Source: JBFEUI01 sp041547565 (lineage in GTDB: Bacteria > Pseudomonadota > Gammaproteobacteria > Thiohalomonadales > Thiohalomonadaceae). Taken from it: 15,089 bases of DNA. This document shows, one piece after another, positions 6,873 through 14,300 of this stretch. A program made the translations under genes and the position numbers. Each line of letters begins with the position of its first letter. Positions within the stretch are counted from its first letter, which is position 1. The notes below the pieces were generated by a model. That model saw only the letters and a program-made list of their open reading frames with translations. It had not been told where the DNA came from and did not search any database. Location: the NCBI GenBank assembly GCA_041547565.1, contig JBFEUI010000064.1:1-15089 (forward strand), written 5' to 3'.

Positions 6873-6948
6873 TGGTGCCGGTGAGAGGAGTTGAACCTCC
6901 GACCTACGCATTACGAGTGCGTTGCTCTACCAACTGAGCTACACCGGC
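6873..6948 (-). tRNA. tRNA-Thr (anticodon CGT)
   Basis: On the minus strand the 76-base gene folds as a normal cloverleaf. The acceptor is GCCGGTG/CACCGGC with discriminator A and an encoded CCA (6875-6873). The D arm contains AGTTGGTAGA, and the anticodon stem ACGCA/TGCGT encloses loop CTCGTAA with anticodon CGT. The T arm is GGAGG-TTCAACT-CCTCT. It reads ACG threonine codons and resembles E. coli thrW. It starts 22 bases after the fur-like stop codon, so it may be processed from a longer thiO-fur transcript; no clear promoter of its own is visible. Confidence 0.96.
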
Positions 6949-6956
6949 GATGACGA

Positions 6957-6975
6957 CCTGAAATAATCGTTCAGG
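6957..6975 (-). other. small hairpin between the fur-like gene and tRNA-Thr
   Basis: CCTGAA (6975-6970 on the minus strand) and TTCAGG (6962-6957) form a perfect 6-bp stem with a 7-base loop, overlapping the stop codon of the fur-like gene and ending 8 bases before the tRNA. There is no T tract, so a processing or stabilising role is as likely as termination. Confidence 0.3.
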
Positions 6976-7381
6976 AGGCGGAGCGCACGCGGAACACGAG
7001 TTCGACACCTTCCACGGTGGTGCCCTCGGGCAGCCTGGGCAGGCCCGTAACGGTGACATCACCGGCCTCGACATCACTCAGGGTGCCGTTGTCGATATCG
7101 TAGATATGGTGGTGATGGGAGGTGTTGGAATCGTAAAAGACCTTGCTCGGGTCGACAATGATCTCTCTGATCATCCCCTTGCGCGCAAACAGGTTCAGGG
7201 TGTTGTATACCGTGGCCTTGGACACCAGGGCACGGCCATCGGAACGTGTCATCGACAATACCTGATCGGCAGAGACGTGCTGCGGCCTGGAAAATAGAAG
7301 TCGTGCAATCTCAAGGCGCTGCTGCGTGGGCGTGATGCCATGCTCCTGCAAAAGTGCGATAACCCGATGTTTGTCCTGCAT
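6971..7381 (-). CDS. Fur-family transcriptional regulator lacking cysteines
   Basis: This is a 136-residue metal-responsive repressor of the Fur/PerR/Irr superfamily. The N-terminal winged helix ends in the recognition region SKATVYNTLNLFARKGMI (54-71). The hinge and dimerisation part carries NTSHHHHIYD with four histidines (89-92), expected to form the regulatory metal or heme site. The whole protein contains no cysteine, so the CxxC structural zinc site of classic Fur, Zur and PerR is absent; Irr-like and some other paralogues share this. An in-frame ATG at 7396 adds five residues, but the ATG at 7381 has GGGGG about nine bases upstream and a sensible leader from the promoter candidate, so I prefer it. 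It lies downstream of thiO on the same strand. Its metal or signal cannot be decided from sequence. Confidence 0.88.
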   Translation of the reverse strand: MQDKHRVIALLQEHGITPTQQRLEIARLLFSRPQHVSADQVLSMTRSDGRALVSKATVYNTLNLFARKGMIREIIVDPSKVFYDSNTSHHHHIYDIDNGTLSDVEAGDVTVTGLPRLPEGTTVEGVELVFRVRSAS

Positions 7382-7410
7382 AATGTCAACCCCCATTGGT
7401 ACGTTGAGTC

Positions 7411-7440
7411 AGTATAGACGAAAGGGAAAGACCAAGTCCA
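7411..7440 (-). promoter_or_regulatory. candidate promoter of the fur-like gene
   Basis: On the minus strand TGGACT (7440-7435) and TATACT (7416-7411) are separated by 18 bp and match the sigma-70 hexamers at four and five of six positions. The start point would be near 7404, giving a leader of about 23 bases to the ATG at 7381. This would let the regulator be made separately from thiO. Confidence 0.4.
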
Positions 7441-7441
7441 T

Positions 7442-7454
7442 CTATCGGAGATAG
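7442..7454. promoter_or_regulatory. CTATC-GGA-GATAG palindrome, possible operator
   Basis: A perfect 5-bp inverted repeat with a 3-bp centre lies directly upstream of the -35 candidate of the fur-like gene, between it and the thiO stop codon. The flanks (ATAATGCTATC on the minus strand) are AT-rich and vaguely Fur-box-like. It could be an autoregulatory site, but this is inference from position only. Confidence 0.3.
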
Positions 7455-7456
7455 CA

Positions 7457-8551
7457 TTATTCTCCCCCCGCCAGGGCGTAGGGAGCGGGGTCGAGGATCG
7501 GCGATTTACCGTTGACCAGATCCGAAAGCAGCCTGGCCGATGCCAGCCCCAGCACCACGCCGTTGCGAAAATGACCGGTATTGACATAGAGCCCCGCAAT
7601 GCGCGGATGCCCGCCAATATAGGGGACACCCTCCGGCGATCCCGGTCTAAGGCCGGCCCAGTGATGCTCGATGGGGCATGATGCCAGCGCCGGTACCAGT
7701 TCGAACGCCGCCTGCTGCAGCTCATCGCGGCCCTGTTCAGTGGTGTATTTGTCGAAACCGGTCCGCTCCAGGGTCGAACCGGCGAGGATATGGCCATCCC
7801 GGCGCGGAATAACGTAGTGGTTGTCGTACAGCACGATACGCCTCAGCAGCCCCGGTTCGCCCTTGAACAGCAGCATCTGGCCGCGCACCGGCTCCACCTC
7901 GATACCGTAACCCAGCGGCGCCAGCAGGCCGGCACTCCAGGCACCGCTCGCCACAATCACCCGCGCGGCACGCAGCAGCCCCTGCTCGCTCTGTACCCCC
8001 ACCAGGCGGCCATGCTCCACGGCGATGGCGTTCACCCGGCAGCGCTCCACAAACCTCACCCCCAGCCCCTCCAGGGATTTACGCAGCGCCTGCAGCAGTC
8101 TCGGATTGCGCACCTGCGCCACCTGCGGCAGCCACAGGCCGGAGCCGAACCCCTCGCCCAGCGCCTGTTCGCAGTGGCGCAAGCCCCCCTGTTCCAGGTA
8201 CTCGATGTCATAGCCGTACTGCACCGCCCACCCGATCGCCTCGTCCCGTTCGTCCGCATCGACACCGAGCACCAGCATGCCGCTCAGGGTCCACTGCGGG
8301 TCTATGCCGCTTTCCAGTGCCAGCTCCTCGGCCAACTCCTGGTAGCGCTCCTGCCCCCAGCGGGCAAGGCGGGTGACCGGGGCGGGATAGCGCCAGGGGT
8401 AGAGGGGCGAGAGGATGCCGCCGCCGGCCCAGGAAGACTCCCGTCCGCTTTCCCCCTGGTCGATCACGCGCACCTGCAGGCCGGCCAGAGCCAACTCACG
8501 GGCGGTTAACATGCCGATAAGACCGGCCCCGACAACGATACAGTCCGACAT
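7457..8551 (-). CDS. thiO: Glycine oxidase ThiO, FAD-dependent
   Basis: ThiO oxidises glycine to iminoglycine (dehydroglycine), the precursor of the thiazole ring in thiamine synthesis, in the cytoplasm. The 364-residue length is typical. The N-terminal Rossmann motif VVGAGLIGMLTARELALAG (6-24) with an acidic residue at 31 binds FAD. ESSWAGGGILSPLYPWRYP (38-56) is the ThiO signature, and the C-terminal GLRPGSPEGVPYIGG and NTGHFRNGVVLG segments complete the DAO-type fold. A GGATAG about nine bases upstream may serve as the ribosome site. It diverges from the pilin operon and is followed on the same strand by the fur-like gene. thiS, thiG and thiE are not in the window. Confidence 0.93.
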   Translation of the reverse strand: MSDCIVVGAGLIGMLTARELALAGLQVRVIDQGESGRESSWAGGGILSPLYPWRYPAPVTRLARWGQERYQELAEELALESGIDPQWTLSGMLVLGVDADERDEAIGWAVQYGYDIEYLEQGGLRHCEQALGEGFGSGLWLPQVAQVRNPRLLQALRKSLEGLGVRFVERCRVNAIAVEHGRLVGVQSEQGLLRAARVIVASGAWSAGLLAPLGYGIEVEPVRGQMLLFKGEPGLLRRIVLYDNHYVIPRRDGHILAGSTLERTGFDKYTTEQGRDELQQAAFELVPALASCPIEHHWAGLRPGSPEGVPYIGGHPRIAGLYVNTGHFRNGVVLGLASARLLSDLVNGKSPILDPAPYALAGGE

Positions 8552-8753
8552 AATCTGCTATCCAGCTCTCAGCTTCGAAGAATCCGGCTATGCTACCGTT
8601 TTAGAGAATTTCTTACAGCATTCGCCTGCGAAATTGTGGGAATATTGTGATAAATACAGGACACCACTCACACGACGTGCGCTTTATCCGAAAAAAGGCG
8701 CCGCTCGTCGGGCATCGGGTGACAGATGGAAAAACAAGAGATATACAGGAATT

Positions 8754-9221
8754 ATGGAAAAAATACGCGGATTTACCCTTGTTGAGTTGATGATAACGCT
8801 GGCCATTGCGGCGATCGTCCTGACTTTTGCCGTGCCGAGTTTCACCGCCATCATCAAAAACAACCGGATTATCACCCAGGCGAACGAGATGGTCACCGCG
8901 CTGAACCTGGCACGCAGCGAGGCCATCAAGCGCACCACCATCGTCAATGTGGTCAGCACCAACAACAGCACCGACTGGAGCGGCGGCTGGCGAGTGGAGG
9001 TCAACGGCGGGGCAACATTACGCACCTTCGATGCCCTGGACCCGAACCTCAGTTTTACCAGTGGTGTCGATACGTACCAGTACAACGCCCAGGGGTTTAT
9101 CTCCGTGGCCGGCTCAAACGACGTCATGACCCTGTGTGATGACAGAACGGGAGAGACCGGCAGACAGGTCGTCATCAGCGCATCGGGACGGCCCAACATC
9201 AACTCTTTTGTATGCCCTTAA
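8754..9221 (+). CDS. Type IV pilus minor pseudopilin, FimT/FimU (GspH) family
   Basis: The 155-residue protein has a class III prepilin leader, MEKIRG, cut before FTLVELM by the prepilin peptidase, with the conserved Glu at mature position 5 and a long hydrophobic helix (FTLVELMITLAIAAIVLTFAVP). After it comes the GspH-type region NEMVTALNLARSEAIKR and a beta-rich C-terminal part with a Cys pair (CDD...FVCP). It should be a minor pilin helping to prime the pilus tip. The frame is open far upstream (to 8415), but only the ATG at 8754, with AGGA just before it, gives a proper prepilin leader. It is the first gene of the pil operon; the next start follows four bases after its stop. FimT and FimU cannot be separated here. 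Confidence 0.92.
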   Translation: MEKIRGFTLVELMITLAIAAIVLTFAVPSFTAIIKNNRIITQANEMVTALNLARSEAIKRTTIVNVVSTNNSTDWSGGWRVEVNGGATLRTFDALDPNLSFTSGVDTYQYNAQGFISVAGSNDVMTLCDDRTGETGRQVVISASGRPNINSFVCP

Positions 9222-9225
9222 TGCC

Positions 9226-9603
9226 ATGAAACGCTTTTACTCGCATCCCATTCACCGCCCCGGAGGCTTCACCCTGATCGAGGTGCTGGTCTCCGTGCTG
9301 ATTCTCGCCATCGGCCTGCTTGGCCTGGCCGGCCTGCAACTGGCGGGTCTGCAGAATAACCAGAGCGCGCTGCTGAGAAGCCAGGCCACCATGATCGCCT
9401 ACGACATCGGTGACAAACTTCGCGCCACGCCGGAGGGGGACCTGGCCACCCTCGTCAGCGACTGGAATGACGACATGACCTCACAGCTGCCGGAGGGGGA
9501 AGGCGACGTCGTGCGCAACGGCACCGTCTATACCATTACGGTCAACTGGCGTGATGACCGCAGCGGCGGCCTCCAAGAGTTTCAAATGAGCCTGATACCA
9601 TGA
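9226..9603 (+). CDS. pilV: Type IV pilus minor pilin PilV
   Basis: This is a 125-residue minor pilin. The leader MKRFYSHPIHRPGG is followed by the cleavage context FTLIEVLVSVLILAIGLLGL, then AGLQLAGLQNNQSALLRSQA and the AYDIGDKLRA segment typical of PilV. The ATG at 9226 lies just after the fimT stop codon with no strong Shine-Dalgarno, suggesting translational coupling; a longer in-frame start at 9136 would overlap fimT and spoil the leader. Its end overlaps pilW by four bases (ATGA). It is expected in the inner membrane before assembly and in the tip complex with FimT/U, PilW, PilX and PilE. Confidence 0.92.
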   Translation: MKRFYSHPIHRPGGFTLIEVLVSVLILAIGLLGLAGLQLAGLQNNQSALLRSQATMIAYDIGDKLRATPEGDLATLVSDWNDDMTSQLPEGEGDVVRNGTVYTITVNWRDDRSGGLQEFQMSLIP

Positions 9604-10703
9604 TAGCCAATACCTGTATTCATTACCCCAAACGACACCAGAGCGGACTTACGCTGGTTGAGATCATGGTGGCCCTGGCCATCAGTCTCATCGTGCTGGC
9701 GGGCGTCATACAGATCTTCATTTCCAACAAGCAAAGCTACTCGGTCATCGAGGCCAACTCCAGGGTGCAGGAGGACGGGCGCTTTTCGATGGAGCTGCTC
9801 ACCCGTGACATCCGCATGGCCGACTTCTGGGGCTGCGGCGGCGGCACCGATCTCAACTTCGCCAACAACCTCGACTCGGCCGGCAGCGGTTTCATCCCCT
9901 TTACCGACGCGCTCAGGGGCACCGACGGCACCTACGACACCATCATCATCCGCAAGTCCGATAACAGCAGCGATGTCAGCGTGACCCAGCACAACCAAAT
10001 GGCCGCCACGCTGTTTGTCAACGATGTCTCGCAACTCGACTGCGGCGATATCGTGATGGTGTGCAACGTCAACGGCGGCGACATCTTCCAGATCACCAAC
10101 CAGGTCAACAGCACCGGTGCCGGCACCGTGGTCCACAACACCGGTAACGCCCACTGTGCCGGCGGCCAGCAACAGACACCGGGCAACCTCTCGCCGGTCG
10201 ACCAGTGCCCCAACCGCGGCCGGGGCAGCACCCACTGCCTGAGCCGAAGCTACGACCCGGGTCCGGACACCCCGCCCTCCTACGTCTACGCGGTACAGTC
10301 CCTGACCTACTCGGTCGCCGACACAGGAAGGGTGGACAAGTACGGTGATCCCATCCTCGCCCTCTACCGCCAGAACGGCAGCAGTGCGGCGCAGGAGATT
10401 ATCGAGAACATCGAGAACTTCCAGTTGCGTTACGGCATCGACAACAACGAGGACTATTCGGTCGATCAGTACGTCACCGCCAGCACCCTGAATGTCGGCG
10501 CCACGGTCGATGAGATCGCCGAGAACTGGGACCGCGTCATCGCCGTGCAGATCGCCATCGTCGTGCGCAGCGCTGATGCCGTGCGCGCGACCGCCGATAC
10601 CAACACCTACCAGTTGCTGGATGTCACCCATGACCCGGCAGACGACATGAGGCTGCGCCGCGCCTTCACCAAGACGGTGGCCATCCGCAACCGGCTGAAA
10701 TAA
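9600..10703 (+). CDS. pilW: Type IV pilus minor pilin PilW
   Basis: PilW is a large minor pilin of 367 residues. The leader MIANTCIHYPKRHQSG is cleaved before LTLVEIMVALAISLIVLAGV, with Glu at mature position 5. The SYSVIEANSRVQEDGRFSME and LLTRDIRMADFWGC segments are characteristic of PilW, and the C-terminal half is beta-rich with several cysteines (WGC, DCGDIVMVC, AHC, DQC, HC) that may form disulfides in the periplasm. The end (DDMRLRRAFTKTVAIRNRL) is also typical. It overlaps pilV by ATGA and is separated from pilX by 33 bases. Confidence 0.93.
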   Translation: MIANTCIHYPKRHQSGLTLVEIMVALAISLIVLAGVIQIFISNKQSYSVIEANSRVQEDGRFSMELLTRDIRMADFWGCGGGTDLNFANNLDSAGSGFIPFTDALRGTDGTYDTIIIRKSDNSSDVSVTQHNQMAATLFVNDVSQLDCGDIVMVCNVNGGDIFQITNQVNSTGAGTVVHNTGNAHCAGGQQQTPGNLSPVDQCPNRGRGSTHCLSRSYDPGPDTPPSYVYAVQSLTYSVADTGRVDKYGDPILALYRQNGSSAAQEIIENIENFQLRYGIDNNEDYSVDQYVTASTLNVGATVDEIAENWDRVIAVQIAIVVRSADAVRATADTNTYQLLDVTHDPADDMRLRRAFTKTVAIRNRLK

Positions 10704-10736
10704 CACACCTACGAACGAACGGGTACCGACAGGCTT

Positions 10737-11336
10737 ATGAAACAGACAATTCGCAACTTCCCGCAGGGCATGGCGCGGCAGCAAGGTGCCCTGCTCGTCA
10801 CCAGCCTGCTGATACTGATGATACTCACCCTCATCGGTGTCACCTCCCTGCAGACCACCACGCTGGAAGAGCGTATGGCGGGCAACATCCGTGATCGGGA
10901 CATCTCCCTGCAGGCCGCCGAGGCGGCCCTGCGTGACGCCGAGGAGGCTATCCGTGTTATGACCAGCGCCGCGGCCTTCAACGACCTGGCCGAACTCTAC
11001 AGCCAGGGCAGCACCCTGGCGCCCGACGTGGTCGACAGCGACGGCGATGGCGTCATGGATCACCTCGACGTCGACAGCGATGTCTGGAGCAGCAACCGCA
11101 GCACAGCGGCAGCGACGTCGCTGCCCTTCGGCGACAGCGCCATTACCCCCCGCTACTACATCCAGCACGGGGGGGAGTCGGACGATGACGAGGAGAACTC
11201 GTCACTCAACCTGACCGGCTACGGCCAGACCAAGGCGGGCGACGATGTCACCTATTTCCGTATCACCGCCTACAGCGCGGGGGCCAGCGGCAACGCCCGC
11301 GTCATCATTCGCAGCCATTACGGCATGCGCTTCTAG
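10737..11336 (+). CDS. pilX: Type IV pilus minor pilin PilX, with an EF-hand-like loop
   Basis: The 199-residue PilX has a leader ending QQG (residue 17) before ALLVTSLLILMILTLIGVTS and then the family hallmark TTLEERMAGNIRDRD. As usual for PilX, mature position 5 is not Glu (here Thr). The middle part contains D100-S-D102-G-D104-G-V-M-D108-H-L-D111, a complete canonical EF-hand-type calcium loop followed by more Asp (VDSD). The C-terminus, RVIIRSHYGMRF, is typical. It is a tip-complex component and pseudopilin of type IV pili, in operon with pilW and pilY1. The Shine-Dalgarno is weak (AGG four bases before ATG). I am sure of the family; calcium binding is inferred from the motif. Confidence 0.9.
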   Translation: MKQTIRNFPQGMARQQGALLVTSLLILMILTLIGVTSLQTTTLEERMAGNIRDRDISLQAAEAALRDAEEAIRVMTSAAAFNDLAELYSQGSTLAPDVVDSDGDGVMDHLDVDSDVWSSNRSTAAATSLPFGDSAITPRYYIQHGGESDDDEENSSLNLTGYGQTKAGDDVTYFRITAYSAGASGNARVIIRSHYGMRF

Positions 11337-11393
11337 CCTTCGGCACTGGACAAGATGGGCAAGAAGCCCGGACAGCACAAGCAGGAAAAGAAG

Positions 11394-14300
11394 ATGAACA
11401 CACACAACGCACCATTAGGCCGTACCTATCTGCTGGCAGCAGGCCTGTCACTGGGTCTCGCATCACTCACCCTGCAGGCCGAGCCCGGCCCCATTGCCGA
11501 CTCACCGCTGTTTCTCGGCACCAACGTGCAGCCCAACGTCTTCATGATGCTCGACGACTCGGGCAGCATGGACTGGGGCCTGATGACCCCCGAGTCCGAC
11601 GGTATCGTCTGGCTGGGCGGCCTGCCCTACTGGTACGCCCAGCCGGCCCCCGACAACGCGAACTTTTTCGTCGTGGCCAGCGAGGAGGCGGTCAACGCCC
11701 TGCTGGCCCCTGCCACCGACACATTGGGCGTGTGGCGCACCTGGTACGCCGGCTACAACCACGTCTATTACAACCCGGCGATAAACTACACCCCGGCCAA
11801 GGGTGAGGACAACGCCGGTAATGCATTCGGCGACAGCACCCCGACGGCCGCCCGCTACAACCCCTATGACGCCGCTGTCGGCACCCTCGACCTGACCGCC
11901 ACAACCAGCTACTCCACGGACTACCCCGGGCTGGGGGGCTTTACGGTGAGCAATTTCTACCCCGCCCGCTACTACACCTGGACCGACAGCGACGGGGACG
12001 GGGTGGTCGACCCCGAAGACGCCCACAGCCTGGTCGAGATCAAGCCAGCCAACGCCCCCTTCGCCGGGGGGGTGAACCGCAGCGACTGCGCCAACCCCTT
12101 AAGCTGCACCTACAACGAGGAGATCCAGAACTTCGCCAACTGGTTCACCTACTACCGCAAGCGCGAGCTGACCGCCAAGCGCGCCCTGTCCGAGGTGATC
12201 AACGAGTCGATCGACCGGGTCGGCCTGGGCTCGATCAACAGCCAGTACACCTGGACCGACATCGCGAACATGAACGACGTCACCACGCCGGTCGACGCCC
12301 AGGCAGTCGCCGACAAGGAGACCCTGCTGGCCAACCTGCACGCCGGCGACTCATTGGGTGACACCCCGCTGCGCAGCCGGCTACAGGATGTCGGCAAATA
12401 CTACGACGGCAACTACCCGGGACACAGCAGCCCGATCCTCGATGCGGCCGACGGCGGTATCTGCCAGCAGAATTTCACCATTCTAATGTCTGACGGCTAC
12501 TGGAACGGTGCCGACCCCACCGCCATCGGCAATGCCGACGGCAACAATGACACCGACTATGATGGCGGCTCCTACGCCGACAGCGTCTCCAACACCCTCG
12601 CCGACGTGGCGATGCACTACTACGAGGACGACCTGGACGGGATGAGCAACGAGGTACCCACCAACGACGACCTGGACGACCGCAACCCGGGCCAGCACAT
12701 GGTGACCTACACCGTGGCCTTCGGCCTGAACGGCACCCTCACCGACAACCCGGACAGTTTCACCGACGCCTTTGCCTGGCCGGATCCCACGGCAGGCGAT
12801 CCGCAAAAGATCGATGACATGCGCCATGCCGCCTGGAACGGCCGCGGCAAATTCCTCTCGGCGCAGGACCCCAGCGAACTTATCGACGCGATGCAAACGA
12901 GCATCAATGACATCGCCACACGCGGCCGTGGTGCGGCGGCCGCCGTGGCCTTCAACTCCAACACCCTGGGCACCGACAGCGCCGTCTATCTCGCCCTGTT
13001 CAACTCTATCGACTGGAGCGGTGACCTGCTCGCCTACGACCTGGACCCGCGTGACGGCAGCATCAGCGCCAATCACACATGGAGCGCGGCGGATGAACTG
13101 GATGACCGTTCCAACTCAAATGTGATCAACAGCCGCCTGATCCTCACTCACGACGGCAGCACGGGCGTCAGCTTCGAGTGGGACAACCTCTCCGCCTCAC
13201 AGATACTGGACATGTGCTACGGCACCGCCTGCGACGGTGATTCATCACCCACACCGGCCACCGATGACGAGGCTGTAGCCCGCCTCAACTTCATCCGCGG
13301 CGACCGTTCCAACGAGGGTGGTAGCGGCAGCTTCGACTTCCGCGAACGCGGCAGCCGGCTGGGTGACATCGTACACTCCACGCCGGTCTACGTCGGCAAG
13401 CCGAACCTCAGCTGGCCCGACGGCAATCCCGACGACGCCAGCGACCCCTGGCCGAGCGGCGATGACGCCTACTCCATCTACAAGTCCTACTCCAAGGACG
13501 GTGAAACGGTAACCCGCCCGGACGGCACCAGCGACACCTACTACGGCATGCGCGATCGTGATCCGGTCATCTATACCGGCGCCAATGACGGCATGCTGCA
13601 CGGTTTCAGCGCCGACGACGGCGACGAGGTGATCGCCTACATCCCCGCCGCCCTGTTCAACAGCACCGCCTCGGACGAGGGGCTGCACTACCTGAGTTCG
13701 CCCAACTATAACCACAAGTACTATGTCGACCTGGAGCCGACCGTGAGCGATATCTACATCGATTATGACGGCAACGGCAGCAAGGAGTGGCAGACCATAC
13801 TGGTCGGCGGCCAGCGTGCCGGCGGCCGCGGGCTGTTCGCACTGAACGTGACCGATCCCGACAACTTCAGCAGCGCGCTGGCCGACATCCAGTCCACCGT
13901 CATCGGTGAATTCACCCATCCCGACCTGGGCTACACCTTCAGCAAGCCGCAGATCGTGCTGCTCAACAACGAACGCTGGGGCATCGTCTTCGGCAACGGC
14001 TACAACGACACCGGCTCCGGCGAAGCCAAGCTGTTCATCGTGTTCCTCGACCCGGACCTGAGCGATGGCACCTGGGACGAGGGCACGGACTACATCCTGC
14101 TCACCACCGGTGTCGGCAGCATCGCCAACAGCGACTGCAACGACGCCTCCAGCGACTGCAACGGCCTCTCCACGCCGGCGGTGATCGACCTGGACCGCGA
14201 CTATATCGCCGACCGCGTCTATGCCGGCGACCTGAAGGGCAATGTCTGGGTATTCGATATCAGCAACAGCAGCCCTGCACAGTGGGACAGCGCCTACAAG

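Noticed and set aside
8415..8753. N-terminal extension of the fimT-like pilin
   Set aside because: The frame is open but overlaps thiO and would put more than 100 residues before the prepilin cleavage site, destroying the leader; the ATG at 8754 has its own ribosome site.
9582..11168. A 528-residue open frame on the minus strand across pilW and pilX
   Set aside because: Pilins on the plus strand have clear leaders and family motifs. The antisense frame is low-complexity (Val, Asp, Gly, Ala, His rich), as expected of the reverse of GC-rich, Asp-rich coding sequence.
11355..11393. Longer start of pilY1
   Set aside because: It adds 13 charged residues before a normal signal peptide, while the ATG at 11394 has a good Shine-Dalgarno.
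11985..12020. Asp/Gly-rich coding stretches as possible DNA tandem repeats
   Set aside because: The repeated look comes from EF-hand-like protein motifs; no DNA unit repeats exactly in tandem.
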